A stretch of DNA of 64,000 nucleotides from positions 8,501,501-8,565,500 of the forward strand of contig JAKZAP010000017.1 of assembly GCA_023053575.1 (NCBI GenBank). Direction: 5' to 3'. Both the position numbers and the translations under genes were made by a program. How positions within the stretch are numbered: position 1 is the first letter of the stretch; the number at the start of each line of letters is the position of its first letter. The notes under the pieces are model-generated. The model was not told the DNA's origin, searched no databases, and saw only the letters and a list, made by a program, of their open reading frames with translations. This DNA is from Branchinecta lynchi. Taxonomy: Eukaryota; Arthropoda; Branchiopoda; Anostraca; Branchinectidae. Shown piece by piece: positions 21,020 through 33,571 of this stretch.

Positions 21020-22480
21020 ATTATAGTTCGCCTGGAATCCGGCTGAAACCGGAAAATTTATAGAAGTTAAATTTGTTTTTCAGCTTTATTTTTTTCGCCG
21101 GACTAGTAGTTACGGAATTCCGCCAAAATCGGCAAATTGTCAGAAGTAAGGCAGGAATCAAGTTCATATATGAGTTGTAGGGTAAACACACATTCTGAAT
21201 CCAAATCTGAACTTGATTTTTTCAGGTGATTAGCTGTTTGGCCTTAATGTGTTTCAAAATTTTAATAGTAAAAATATTCAAGGAGTTTCGCGATAATACG
21301 ATCGCGAGTTTCGCGATCGTATTATAGTTCGCCTGGAATCCGGCTGAAACCGGAAAATTTATATAAGTTAAATTCGTTTTTCAGCTTTATTTTTTTCGCC
21401 GGACTAGTAGTTACGGAATTCCGCCAAAATCGGCAAATTGTCAGAAGTAAGGCAGGAATCAAGTTCATATATGAGTTGTAGGGTAAACACACATTCTGAA
21501 TCCAAATCTGAACTTGATTTTTTCAGGTGATTAGCTGTTTGGCCTTAATGTGTTTCAAAATTTTAATAGTAAAAATATTCAAGGAGTTTCGCGATAATAC
21601 GATCGCGAGTTTCGCGATCGTATTATAGTTCGCCTGGAATCCGGCTGAAACCGGAAAATTTATATAAGTTAAATTCGTTTTTCAGCTTTATTTTTTTCGC
21701 CGGACTAGTACTTACGGAATTCCGCCAAAATCGGCAAATTGTCAGAAGTAAGGCAGGAATCAAGTTCATATATGAGTTGTAGGGTAAACACACATTCTGA
21801 ATCCAAATCTGAACTTGATTTTTTCAGGTGATTAGCTGTTTGGCCTTAATGTGTTTCAAAATTTTAATAGTAAAAATATTCAAGGAGTTTCGCGATAATA
21901 CGATCGCGAGTTTCGCGATCGTATTATAGTTCGCCTGGAATCCGGCTGAAACCGGAAAATTTATATAAGTTAAATTCGTTTTTCAGCTTTATTTTTTTCG
22001 CCGGACTAGTACTTACGGAATTCCGCCAAAATCGGCAAATTGTCAGAAGTAAGGCAGGAATCAAGTTCATATATGAGTTGTAGGGTAAACACACATTCTG
22101 AATCCAAATCTGAACTTGATTTTTTCAGGTGATTAGCTGTTTGGCCTTAATGTGTTTCAAAATTTTAATAGTAAAAATATTCAAGGAGTTTCGCGATAAT
22201 ACGATCGCGAGTTTCGCGATCGTATTATAGTTCGCCTGGAATCCGGCTGAAACCGGAAAATTTATATAAGTTAAATTCGTTTTTCAGCTTTATTTTTTTC
22301 GCCGGACTAGTACTTACGGAATTCCGCCAAAATCGGCAAATTATCAGAAGTAAGGCAGGAAGTTTCGATCGGATTCGTCAAAACATATATGAGTTGTAGG
22401 GTAAACACACATTCTGAAACAATTAGCTGTTTGGCCTTAATGTGTTTCAAAATTTTAATAGTAAATATGTTCAAGGAGTT
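21020..22480 (+). repeat. 301-bp tandem array with a palindrome at every junction
   Basis: Five units start at 21,020, 21,321, 21,622, 21,923 and 22,224 with 'attatagttcgcctggaatc'. The exact 301-bp spacing and near-identity indicate recent expansion. Each of the four junctions carries a perfect 15-bp inverted repeat with a 3-base loop (ATAATACGATCGCGA - GTT - complement) at 21,293, 21,594, 21,895 and 22,196. Units 1-2 read 'gactagtagttacgg' and units 3-5 'gactagtacttacgg', which records the order of copying. Confidence 0.92.
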
Positions 22481-22979
22481 TCGCGAAGACTGGGACTGGA
22501 TCTGGCGAAAACAAGGCCCAGTTGTCTGGAACAACTATTGATTTGTGGGATCCTAGCGAAACCTTTGGTCTTGTTAATTGTAGACGCTTAAGTTAAATTA
22601 TTTGATCATGTTAAGTATAATGAAAGGTTTTAATTCGAGTTTTATTTGTGAGATGGATATGTACATTGACCAAATGAAGAACATTAGTTATGTTTGTTTT
22701 TATTTGTAAAGTTATGTGACCAAAATATATATGATGAAAAAACTCAATGTTCGGGCTTCGTCTATGAGCAAATTTTTGAAACAAATTGAATAAAATTCAG
22801 TGTTCGCGTATCATGTTATTGATGGGCTAAACCGGCTATCCGAATTTAAATTTTACCGTTTTAATGGAAAAAGGCTTAAAATGGCCAAAGCCGTGGTTGA
22901 TTTGTGAAAACAGAGCCCAGTTTTACGATAACTAAATAGTCTTGAATGTTAGAACATAAACAATAGACACTGCGAGGTG

Positions 22980-23217
22980 TGCTTTAAACGCTTGCTCCGC
23001 GCTCATAGAACTAATAATAATAATGATAATAATATAATTTCAATATTAAGGCTTTTGCCTCTATAATGTAAGGTAACTCTAATAACTCTAATAAAAAGAA
23101 TGTTGTCGTGTTTATTTACATTGTTTCGTTTAAGTGTTTTAATATGTATATTTTACTTTTGTCTTTTATTCATACTCCGCTGTTACGCAAAAAGCGGGTC
23201 ATAAATAAATAAATATA
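22980..23217 (+). mobile_element. LINE 3' end fragment
   Basis: The last 40 bases (ctccgctgttacgcaaaaagcgggtcataaataaataaata, read in parts) match the 3' ends at 62,230 and 13,760: a GC hairpin, 'gggtcataaataaa' and a short tandem tail. No coding sequence is left. Confidence 0.55.
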
Positions 23218-23560
23218 AGGTAAGGTGCAGTACAAGCTGTAGTAATATTTTTTTGTTTACTTTTTTATAACCAACACAGTACTATAATATAAAAAACATT
23301 TATGTTGTAGCATTTATGTATTGCGTAATACTTAACAATGTTAAAACACAATAATTACCGACTACAGGCCATAGGATGATATGCATTACATACCTGTCCG
23401 ATAAAAGTTATAAAATATACGCTTAGAAGTAAGCGATAAAAATCGACCAGTTAATTAACAAAATGTAAATTTGGCATGTTTGACGCTTGTATGCCGTGAG
23501 AGTTATTTCATTTGTAATAAAAATCGTACCTTTACTTTACCTTACATTTGTTTAGTAGGT

Positions 23561-23809
23561 CTAACCCCACAACGCGTGATATCTTTCCGATAACATATCT
23601 AGGTCATTTGCTGTTTCACTTTGCACCTCTGTCCTAAGGTAAACATTTACTGTTTGATCTTTTGCCAAATTTAGAAGCCGAAATACCATTTCATTTTCTT
23701 TTCTAGCCAAGTTTAGTAAATTTGATAATAGCCAATCTCCAGGGGCAACTATGACGAGAATACCTATAAGTCTCCCCGATTTGAATGGCGATGCTGTTGA
23801 TGAGTGCAT
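23561..23809 (-). other. Unexplained 82-codon ORF
   Basis: The predicted peptide is not low-complexity (LLSNLLNLARKENEMVF, LRTEVQSETANDLDML) and lies in otherwise featureless AT-rich DNA. I do not recognise it. It may be an exon or chance. No convincing splice signals or repeat boundaries were found. Confidence 0.2.
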
Positions 23810-24250
23810 GCATTTATTCCTGGAAAGTCCGTGGGTTCATGGCGGGAAAGCATACTAAAATAGAAACTATTTATACACACCAAAAAGAGACATACCACTC
23901 TCGAGCTGACGAATTTAAGGTCATCAAACTCCGTGAGGTTCATATATTAACAGCCTGTACTTAGTTGAACAAAAATTTAAATTCAAACAAATCCGGCAGA
24001 GCGCAGAGAACGAGAAGGCCGGACCGTAGAAGTCAACTAATTACTGATATCTCTAGCCATAACCACCAACCCAAAAAACTCCACTCCAAAGAAATAATAA
24101 TAGAAAGGAATACAGGGAGAGCTAGACGACCAACGCACAGCAAGTCAATCAACTAATTAGAAGTTGTGAATAAATTATGTTCCTGGCGATCAGATTTTAC
24201 TTTATTGTAATTCTAGGTCTAGAGAAATGCCTGTATTTATCCCATATTTT

Positions 24251-25638
24251 TATACCGATACCGATCACTTTTCCGTCTTTCTGTCTGTCGGTCTGTCTGT
24301 CGGTCGGTCGGTTAGTCCAGTGTTTGCGAGTTAGGGTACTTCCAGATATGCTAGGACGATGAAACTTGGCAGGCATATTAGGGATCCAACCAAACTAACT
24401 TGGAAATAGTCACTTGCCCGATCTGACCATCGTGGGGGGAGGTTGCAGAATCCAGAAAATAGGGGCATGCATAACTTCCGAATGGGTGGTCGGATCTTAA
24501 TGAAACTTGATACCTGGGAAAACCTCGTGTCTCAGATGTCTCATCTTAAGTCCGGGCAGGATCCGATGAATCTGAGTGGGCGTCGGAGGGGGAGCCGGAA
24601 ATCGTGTGAAACTCTTGGAGTGGAGCGATCGGATGAAACTTGGTGGGAAGAACTAGCACAGGCTCTAGATAAATAACTGACAGGTCTGGCGCGGATTCGG
24701 ACACTGTGGGGGGAGTTTGATGGGGATTCCGGCGACCCGTAGTTGATGTACTTCCAGGTGGGCTAGGACGATAAAACTTGGCAGGCATATTAGAGACCCG
24801 ACCAGATTAACTTGGAAACAGTCACTTGCCCGATCCTACCGTCGTGGGGGGAGGGGGAGACAGCGGAATCCGGAAATTAGTGGCATGCATAGCTTTCGAT
24901 CGGGTTATCGGATCTTAATGAAACTTGACATCTTGAAAGAACTCATGTCTCAGATTTCCCGTTTCAAGTGGGGACCGGATCCGATCAACTGGGGGGGGGG
25001 TGGAGGGGAGAACTGGAAATCTTGTGATACGCACAGAGTGGAGCGATCAGGATGAAATTTCTTGGGACGTACAGGCACAAGTCCTAGGTGCATCAGTGGC
25101 AGAATCGGACCGGACTCGGGTACCAAGGGGTGGGATGTAGGGGGTTGTCCGGAATTCCGGTGATCGTGAGTTAAGGTACTCCCAGATGTGATAGGACGAT
25201 AAAACTTTGCTGGAGCATTAGAAACTTGACATCATTGGGTTAGACATCGCCACCTTCTCCGATCCGACCATTCCTTAAAGAACTCATCGTAACCGCAAAA
25301 TGCAAAAAATACTTTTAAGCAAAATTTACTTTTTCAAGATCGCCATGAGTACATGAACCTTTTTGCCTCACGGGTTTTGCTTAGAAATAAAGTTTTAGCA
25401 CCCTTAAAGTGTACATCTTAACCGAAAAGTGAAAAAAAACTTTTGACCATCACTTCCATCCTCTGACCCAGCCTTGCTGGTTTTTGTTTTCCTTCTTGTT
25501 TTCTTTTGCTTTCTGTCTCCTATTTTTATATTTAAAGTGAAACCACAGGTTGAATTTTCAGCCCCCTTCATTTTTTCTTGTTGGAGTATTTCTTACTACA
25601 TATGCTTGCAAGTGCCATATGAGCTTACAGCTCTTGTT
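24251..25638 (+). mobile_element. Family B element
   Basis: The left end has 'ccgatcacttttccgtc' with a (GTCT/GTCG)n run (24,270-24,312). The right end is CAAGTGCCATATGAGCTTAC then AGCTCTTGTT at 25,608-25,638. The interior carries 'gatgaaacttggcaggcata' units and a diverged 109-bp-type unit near 25,330. No coding capacity. Confidence 0.7.
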
Positions 25639-25639
25639 A

Positions 25640-26790
25640 TTACTGAATATTTAAGTGAAAACCTTGACTTCTCAATAACAAGCAATGGATGAAACATCAT
25701 CGAAGCGTGAAGTAAACGTGTGAAGGTACCGACTCATCAGAAAACAATGGAAGGGAGTAAAAACGACCAGGCAACTTTCAGAAAATTAATCATAATTAGT
25801 CATCCCCTAATATTAACCAGATCCTTGTCTTCTATCATTTCTCGCCCAAAAGTTTCTAGTCTCAGATTTTCAGTCTCCACGCAGCGACCCATTAAATGAA
25901 AAATATCCACCTTTTGTGGAACTGCCAACGTTGCGAACTGCTTCTAATTATGTTGACAAAATCTAGAATTAGTAAAAATATGATTTATTGACACCATTCA
26001 GTCACATCGCACATAGAAACAGCAAAAATAAAATTGTGTTCTCTCTAATATATTTTCTCCCATTGGAAACCGACCTATGTCCACGACTCCATCAGTATCA
26101 TTCTAAATTAGTGAATAACCTCCTTTGTGAAAAATATTTTGGTGTTTTGTGGTTATATTATATTTGTGTGTCCTTTCCTACTGCACTTATGCCCTTGGGT
26201 AGTTCGTCATAAATCCTTCTTTCATTCGTTCGAAACAAAAAACTTTCGCCTCATTTTTGGTCATCTATACGTAGATTTCGTCCGTCGAAGACTCCGACAA
26301 AGCGGGAGAGACTGACGTCCCCAGTAGCCAAAAGTTCCGAACCATAGACTTAACTGTATTGTTATTTACAGACTCCAATTACGCTGTTTCTGGTTAACAC
26401 CAACTTAACTCTCTGTTTCCTAACATCTGTAACCTCTCTTTACACCAAAGGTGTAAGTTCTGTCCTTCCTTCAGTTTTTAATTGAGGAGTCTCTAACCCC
26501 CTTGCTCATCGCCTGCCACTTTTCTCGCCCGGTTCGGCGATGCCGAAGGTTCATAGATTCTTCCCATTAGCAGAATGAAACATCTGTGAATAACTACCAA
26601 TGACATATTTGTCAGTTTAAACACCACCTTGTAACAATTAATCCTTGCGAGTGTTCTGGATGTTTTCTTTCATTTTTTTTTTCTGTCTCGATGGAAATGT
26701 GTTGCTGTTGAAGACAGGAATGTTTGATGCCAGAAATATTGTCTCGCCCACTCGCCCTTGCCGTGCGCCAGTGGTTTGATTTGTATAAAA
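25640..26790. other. Unassigned stretch
   Basis: AT-rich, with no gene or repeat recognised. Confidence 0.4.
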
Positions 26791-26799
26791 AAAAAGCTG

Positions 26800-27185
26800 A
26801 AGATGAGTAGCGTTTTTGATCTCAGTTCTCGTGGCGATTCTCTTCTCAATTCTCCTATTTCTCGTTTTATGACTATGAGATGAAGACAAGTCTTCTTATT
26901 TGCGTTTTTGTCAGAATCGATAACGGGGAGAGCTTCGCGATTCTGCAGAATCGAGAAGTTGCTTCGATAGTTCTCGATTGTCGATTCTCGAGTGTCCTTC
27001 TTCGTTCGTCTTCCTGATTGTCAACGAAGGGCGGATGTTCAACCAGAATTAACAGGGTTTAAACGTGTAGCAAAATTAGTGTTTTTTCAAAAACAAGAAA
27101 GGAGAATTGAGAAGAGCAAAAACGATAATTTGGACGAGAATTGAGATTTGAGAAGCCAGACTTGAGAACTCAGAATTTAGATAAA
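26800..27185 (-). repeat. Dispersed repeat C, copy 2
   Basis: Reverse-orientation relative of 14,100-14,462, sharing 'tgcgtttttgtcagaatcga', 'gcgattctgcagaatcgaga' and 'ttctcctatttctcg'. Moderately diverged. Confidence 0.55.
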
Positions 27186-27477
27186 TACGTATATATTATA
27201 TTCCAATCCCATGTTTGTTTACGGACTCAGAATTAGAATGATTCCCCGCCGACCTCATTCATTTCATCCTTAATTTTGGTGCCATACTCCAGTATGTTTG
27301 TGTTTTAAATAGTTTGAAAGTAAAACTGAATATTCTCACTTGCTTGCTTTACTCATTGGTGATTACGATAAGGGAGGCAATAACATTCCTCAATTTGAAT
27401 GCGCTGCTGCACCCTAATTCGCAATCTTGTCCTGTAACCATCAGTTACTAGATTGACTGCTTTGGATACAGCCGGAA

Positions 27478-27698
27478 ATGATCTTTAAGTGGGTATGCAT
27501 ACTGCAATGTGTTTATATGGTAGCGTCTTTGCAGAAATTGAACTTCAACGCGTTGGAGGGCGTTGAATATATCTTGGCCGTTTTTGATGAAGACGGAGAT
27601 GAACTTCGAGCGGTAAAAGTCGCTTCGTTGAAAGATGTAGAAAGACATGGGGAAGTTGTTGCCGGGGCAGCTTTCAGTAATGACATCAACAGTACTGG
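27478..27698 (+). CDS. Phospholipase B-like protein, exon 1 (signal peptide and N-terminus)
   Basis: The ATG at 27,478 opens a hydrophobic signal peptide of about 18 residues (MIFKWVCILQCVYMVASL). The mature N-terminus ends in GAAFSNDINSTG, the conserved strand that precedes 'W..LEI' in phospholipase B-like (PLBD) proteins, with an N-glycosylation sequon (NST). Donor GG|GTAAGT at 27,699 (phase 2). Exons 2, 3 and 4 join in phase, giving about 182 codons, roughly a third of the usual length; the catalytic cysteine and C-terminal part lie beyond the window. Family role: lysosomal Ntn-hydrolase-fold proteins, thought to be amidases or lipases that mature by self-cleavage. No single exon is long enough to stand out, and the identification depends on the join. 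Confidence 0.82.
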
Positions 27699-28744
27699 GT
27701 AAGTCCTATTATTTTCTTAATGTCAAGCAAAATTCGGCCTGTGATTGCGGTCAACGTTCCTTTTCATTCGTAGACCCGAGAGGAACCAGCGTTTGCTCAA
27801 TAGAGGTTGTTTCGTTTATCTTGTTCATCTAAAATAGAATATGGAATGGTCTTCCTGTCAAAACCCAAGTCGTCGACAAGCTAAATAGGGGGACTCAGCA
27901 GTAAGGTACCATAAACAGTAAACTTTGTCAAACTAATTATCAGAAAATAATTTCACTTTTAGTGTGAACTAACGTAAAAAATAAAAACACTATAGAGATT
28001 GCAGTCTGGTGATACAAAAGTATTTCTTGCAATTGGCTCAAATGAAGCTGCGGATTTTCTTCGGGTCAGATTGGACTTTCTCAAAAATATTTGAAATTTT
28101 AAGAATTAAAATTTAACGGAATAAGGCTGAGATCCGACAATCCGATTAAACTTCAGGTATTTACTTAAACAGGCCTGAAAACCCGGTAAAAATGCGTTAC
28201 TTCGTTTGTCCGCTATCCGCAGATGATCGATTTCATCGCATAAACTTATTCTTTCGGATTTATGGTACCTCTATGTGCTTGTCCCTCCATACCTGTAATA
28301 TTTAGCAACTACAAAGGTAAGCCATTGCCAATAAATGACATATATAAGATAAAGACATAGTCACTTTCCTACTTCCTTGAGCCGTGACTTTTCGGAACTT
28401 AGCGTCCGGAACACAAGGAAATGCAGGCTTTTGTTCAAGTTCAAATTCTCCGCATCTGGACGAAGTCGTGCAAGTAGCTCACATTCTGAACGTCATTTTA
28501 GAGCCTCGGGCGAAAAAATATAATAACCCTTAGACGAGTCAAAATAATTCTGCTTTTTGAATGAATGAAATTTATTTCCCATTTTTAAGACAAAAGTCAC
28601 AAACGGAGTATGAAAGAAAAAAAAGAAAAAAGACAGGAACAAACCACATGTAACACATAGATTTTGACACTTCACGCATGGGGCAACATAGCCCTATACA
28701 GAAGCTGCGTTCTTTGTCACTGGAATTCTCACCGGTGTTCTCTG
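27699..28744. other. Intron 1 of the phospholipase B-like gene, unassigned part
   Basis: No gene or repeat recognised in this part. The rest of the intron (to 30,625) contains a family A fragment and a miniature element. Confidence 0.4.
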
Positions 28745-29265
28745 GTTTTTGGGATCCCAAAACGTAAGTGGAGGGATACCTATGACATCGCAAAAGTTGT
28801 CCGTCTGTCTGTCTGTGTGCGCATAACTCTCGAATGAGATATTTTGATGAAACTTGGTGTGAGGATTCATTGCTTCAAGGGTAAAGTCAAGTTTGTAGAT
28901 GGGCTCTGTAGCCCTACATTTAGGGGTGGGGGAGTCCCTTAATTTGATTAGTCCCTTAATTTGATTTAAACAGCTAATGTGACAGTTGATTATGGGGTAA
29001 GAAGGCGTTCTGAGCACGATAGTGAAAACCATTTTCTCGCCGGACAAGTAGTTCGTCCAGAATCCGGCAAAAACCGGAAAGTTGGTTAAAAGTAAAAGTT
29101 TCACTTGAAGTTGATTAAATGTTCGATTTGGTGGTAAAAAGACATGCTGAACACGATGGTGAAAAACAATTCCTCAAGGGACAACTAGTTCACCCTGAAT
29201 CCGGCCAAAACCGGAAAGCAAAAGTTGATTAGATCACAGATTAAGGGGTAAGAAGAGAGGCTCAT
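28745..29265 (+). mobile_element. Family A element, truncated
   Basis: The left end GTTTTTGGGATCCCAAAACG with 'ggagggatacctatgacatc' and (GTCT)n is intact. Two to three interior units follow (cores near 29,050 and 29,195), and the right end is missing. Confidence 0.7.
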
Positions 29266-29780
29266 TCTGCGGGGGAATTCGGTATTAAATAATCTAGCTG
29301 CGTCATTCGGAAGCACTCGGCTGTGCACTGGAGAGCAGAGGGGGGGGGGGATGCCTCGTACTACCAAGAGCGAATAAGCCAAGTAGAACCTCCGTCTTTA
29401 GTCCCATTCACTGACTATGAACTCCCCGACATAATCGCGGACTTGCTGAGTTGACACCCGTCTACTTCCATCTTGAACATTTATCCTTGCCATTGAAAAC
29501 ATAGAGATATTCTGCCCGATCTAGCACCGGCGACAGGACGGACAATGCACCAAAATCTCCTGGTGCCAGTTAAATGTCGCGGTATTCGAATTCTTTTGTA
29601 CCATGTTTCACTGAGAAAATTAACAAAAAACAAGTGAATTCCAAGTGATTTATTTTCTTTTATGTAATAATTGTATATATTCAAGTGTTTTAACACATTA
29701 AATGCAATGGTCGGCATATTTTGCCATGTCGGCGATACGAGTTAGATCAATACAAATATTTATCTATCTAGCTATCTATA

Positions 29781-30073
29781 GTTGCGTTTTTGGTCGAAGT
29801 TTGAAGTTACCTTCAACCTCAAAGGTCTCTGCGTAAATACCGTTTTTGGTCGCCGGTCACAGTTCCTTCGTCCTTCAAACTCCGACCGTCGAACTTCGTG
29901 CGCTAGCAAGTTCGAAGTTTGCTTGAATCGTCGAAGAAACTTCGACCTGGCAAGGATCGCCGGAGTCGTAAAAACACTAATTAAGCAAACGGTGAACTTC
30001 GACGGTGTTAAAAAACGGAAATTAAGCAACCGGCTAAGCGAACGGCGAACAAAACTTCCATCAAAAACGCAAC
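29781..30073. mobile_element. Miniature element with GTTGCGTTTTTG termini
   Basis: 293 bp between GTTGCGTTTTTGGTCGAAG (29,781) and CTTCCATCAAAAACGCAAC (ending 30,073), which are imperfect inverted repeats of about 19 bp. The flanks are TA-rich (tctata / ttatg), so a short TA-type duplication is possible but unproven. Overlapping ORFs on both strands are by-products. Confidence 0.55.
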
Positions 30074-30625
30074 TTATGAAAAGAGCGTAGCAGGCGTGTA
30101 TGACCTGTCTTCCAGTCTCAGCATGTCACACTTGACGTCACACCGAACAGTCTGTTTACTCGCGACTTTCCTTCTCTGTGGCTCAACTGCGATGAGCTGT
30201 TCGTAGAGGGTAACCAATCGTGATGTTCCGTCTAGCTCCTACCTCCACGCGTTCGCATCGGGAAACGGTACGACTCGGCATGGTTGTTGTCGCGTTGGGG
30301 ATGGTAAGGCTTTGTCCATGCAGGAACTAACGGTGGTATGAAAGTATAAATATGTAATTCACATAAGTATAAAGAGATGTTAGGCGAACGTGAATCTAAT
30401 CTAGTCTGACGTGAAGATGTTTCCGGCTTGAATAAATATGTCAGGCTCTCTAGGACAAGGTTAGAGGCCGGTACTCCTCGGGCGAGCCTGTGTCCTAGAT
30501 CTCTAAAAGGTAGACGACCCTGACAGTTGTGGTACAGAGATCCGGAAACAGAGGTTCTACTTCTTATTTGTTCATGGTACTACTTGACTCTTACACACGG
30601 TGTGAAAACAAACGCTTTCTTCTAG

Positions 30626-30752
30626 GTGGGCTTACTTGGAGATATGGACCGACCCCAGCTATGACGATTCGGTCCAAGCTAGAGCCGCTGGGTATGTTGA
30701 GGGCGTTGCTACCGCCGACCTTACTTACATGCACTACTACAATACCTTAAAG
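30626..30752 (+). CDS. Phospholipase B-like protein, exon 2
   Basis: Acceptor ctttcttctag ends at 30,625 and donor AAG|GTAAAA starts at 30,753. Joined to exon 1 the protein reads NSTG then WAYLEIWTDPS, AGYVEGVATADLTYMHYYN and TLK. 'GYVEG..TADL...YYNT' is the strongest family signature of phospholipase B-like proteins in the window. The 127-nt exon enters in phase 2 and leaves in phase 0. Confidence 0.85.
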
Positions 30753-30796
30753 GTAAAACTTATTGGTTAATAATAACAGTATAGGCTACTGGAGAA

Positions 30797-31749
30797 AACA
30801 AACCCAAAGGTTTCGATGGGACCCCGAAAATTGAATATTATTCGACTTCTTGATCCAGACAATCGGGTCTTGTAGATTTCCAATCTCCGCCAAATACCTT
30901 TAATATGTTTCTATTTATCCGGATCAACCGCTTGAAAATGTACAAAAATTATAAAGTCTTGGGATTTTTTGCATATTGCGGCCAAACAACTAATCAGATG
31001 AGAAAAAGAAGTGCAGATATGGGTTGTACGTGCATGTTTATCCCTCTATCTCATTTCTAATCGACTTCAAAATAAGACTTTACTTTGAATAAATTCTTGT
31101 TTTATCTGTATTTCGAGCAAACTGCATGCAGAGCAAAGAACTGATGACATTGAGAGGCGAACCAAGAATCTCTCGATGCAAATTTCCGAATTTTGGTAAA
31201 TTTTGGCAGAATTACACGTCTGACGAGAAAATAAAGCTGAGAGATGGATTCATCTAGTCTGTTTACTCTCGATACGAACCTCTAATCGAATCAGTGGTGA
31301 ACTTTTATTTTTCACCAAATTTCCGGTTTTGCTGATTCCGGTTAAACTTCTTGTCGGGCGAAAAAATTAGTCTCAAATCTCAGTTCAGCATGTCTCCTAA
31401 GCCTGTCCTAAGCCTGTCAATGAGTTTGAAAATTTTCTCGCAGACTTCCGGTTTCGGCCTGATTGCGGGTGAACTACTTGTCCGGCGAGAAAATACATCA
31501 CAGATTCGGATTCAGCATGTCTCCTTACCCCTAAATCGACTATCTTATTAGCTTTTAAACAATATTTCTTTCACCCGTAATTTGAACCCCCCTCCCCCAC
31601 CCCTAAATATAGAGATACAGAGCCCATCTACGAGCTTGACCGGTAGTTTCACCCAAAGAATCCTCGTTCCAAGTTTTAACAAAGTATCTCAACCCCTTCG
31701 GGAGTTAGTCATAAGTATCCCGTCACTAACGTTTTGGGATCCCAAAAAG
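30797..31749 (-). mobile_element. Family A element, reverse orientation
   Basis: Starts with the reverse of the right end (aacaaacccaaaggtttcga, tgggaccccgaaaa) and finishes with 'aacgttttgggatcccaaaa' at 31,749. Interior units are diverged. It lies in intron 2 of the phospholipase B-like gene. Confidence 0.65.
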
Positions 31750-32510
31750 GCTTTCGCCTCTAGATAAATCGTTTAAAATTCATAAAAATCTTATCTATAT
31801 TTGAAAGAATGAATCGATCAGTACTACTTCGGCTAGACTGTTCCAAGGAAGAGTGCAACAAAAATATTTTATTATTGTTATTATTTACTTTTTACTTCCA
31901 CGAACCCTAGGGTAGTCATTTTAGTAGATCTATAGAGGTTTTCATGACAGCTAGATGGCATCTGAATCGCAAAAAATGTAAAAGACTATTGGTAGAAACT
32001 GAAGTGCCTCGGCTGGGTCCCAACAATATTCATTTCAGTAGGTCTACAGTAGGCTTGGGTTGCTACTTCACTAAAATAAAATTCCCTACCCCATTTGCGA
32101 AAAAGTACAACAAAAGAAGAATAAGACCTACATATAAAAATATTTTGTTCGAAAAAGTTATAATAGTTAACACACCTCCGTTTTGGTTCATATCGGTATA
32201 ACAACCTCTACGGCCATTTCAAAATATCAACCTCGCTGCGCTCAGCTGATATTTTTCAGGGCGGCCATTTTCAATGGCCGCCTCGTTGCTATTTTCCGAT
32301 ATCAACCTCGATGTCTGAAGTTAAACTTTAAAAAATACATCAATTGGAACAACCCACCACTTTGTTTTTGGAAGACCATCTGCCAATTTCCTTAGAAAAT
32401 CGCAGACGCTCAGCTTGAAGTCTTGCCCGCGCAGACCGTTCTTGTGAAAGTTGAGAATTGTGTCAGCAGGCACGTTATCCTAGTTTCCTTGAAAAATCTT
32501 GTAACATTCA
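31750..32510. other. Unassigned stretch in intron 2
   Basis: No gene or known repeat recognised. A small repeated phrase 'atatcaacctcg' occurs near 32,225 and 32,299. Confidence 0.4.
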
Positions 32511-32794
32511 AAGCGTGTTCCACCTTACTTACCATAGTTACTACGCATGATGTCACGAATTTTAGCTTCTTCGCGTCACGACTGGAACGCATTTTTCATT
32601 TTTCCGCAAAATAAATCAAAATGTCACGTTACAGAGATCCGTAGTTACCACGCTTACTACGCTCCCGAGTATTGTAAGCAAATAGTTGCTATTTCGAGAA
32701 GAATGGAACGGTCACTTTCCACGTTTCTCTTTGTTAGGTTAGGAGGGAAATTGTAACGAATAATTACTATTGTTGGAAGGGTGGAAACACGCTC
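32511..32794 (-). mobile_element. 306-bp-family miniature element, diverged copy
   Basis: The termini AAGCGTGTTCCACC and GGTGGAAACACGCTC are diverged forms of GAGCGTGTTCCA. 284 bp. Flanking triplets TCA and TCG differ at one base, compatible with an old 3-bp duplication. Confidence 0.7.
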
Positions 32795-33217
32795 TCGATC
32801 AGGTTGCCACACTGAAACCCGTATGATAAATTGTGAAGTTAAATACAGGGCTTTTGAGTCCTTGTGCGCAAGTTATGTCAAGTAGTTCATCGGTGTCTAT
32901 CAAGGAAGGCCAGACGGAGCACCGCCCACACCTTTCGATTGGCCTCACGAGGCCGCTTCGTATTGAGGCCTGTATTAAAGTCGGTCGCAAAGATTGCTGA
33001 TGGATTGAAACTTTCAGCCAATCCTTCTTTCCCCGTAATTAACAAATCAAGTTAGGATTCTTCCACTAGAAGCTTACTGGAGGTTGCATCATACTTTGTG
33101 GGGTTAGAGTATAAAACACAGAAGAAAGTATAAAACACAGAAGAAATTGAGCATTTTACTATCGGTTTTCGCTGTATTTTTGTTGCGTTACCTCTATGTG
33201 ACTGTCGTATCCTCCAG

Positions 33218-33337
33218 GGCTATTGTGTCGGCAGAGAAGCATACTGCAGTAGACTGAGCAACTATCTAAAGACGAATACTGACTGGGTGATGAAAATGGT
33301 GAAGAAGAAGCGAGTCACAGATCCATACTGGCATCAG
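33218..33337 (+). CDS. Phospholipase B-like protein, exon 3
   Basis: Acceptor tatcctccag ends at 33,217 and donor CAG|GTAAGT starts at 33,338. The exon is exactly 40 codons in phase 0 and follows 'YNTLK' of exon 2 with GYC. It contains LSNYLKTNTDWVMKMV and ends DPYWHQ, matching the conserved '..fL..N..W......DPYWHQ' segment of phospholipase B-like proteins. The 20.2-kb intron that follows carries the two protease genes and many mobile elements. Confidence 0.87.
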
Positions 33338-33571
33338 GTAAGTGTAGCTCTTGTTCGGAGAGTTAAAGGATACTGGTAGTTTATTCGAAAACGAACTTTC
33401 GCAGCGTTGGATTGCCGAACTTGCCGCTACCATAATTACATAACATCATATATAAGGTGATTGTACATAATAAGGCAATAGATAGTCAATCAAAATAAAA
33501 CATAAACAGTTTAAACATTGTGGGGATACGTTCGTCGCTTGTTCAAAGCTTCGACGAATACTGCTAAAGAT

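Larger units (their letters stand above)
17198..22576 (+). mobile_element. Family A element, copy 2, expanded by a LINE and a tandem array
   Basis: The left end (GTTTTTGGGATCCCAAAACG) is at 17,198. Its sequence breaks at 'tatgacat' and resumes with 'cgcaaaagttgtccg' at 19,922, after a LINE. The right end, with gggatcctagcgaaacctt and tggtcttgtt, finishes near 22,576. Interior units share the 'cggaatccggccaaaaccgg' core. A 301-bp subunit has been amplified five times (21,020-22,480). Confidence 0.7.
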
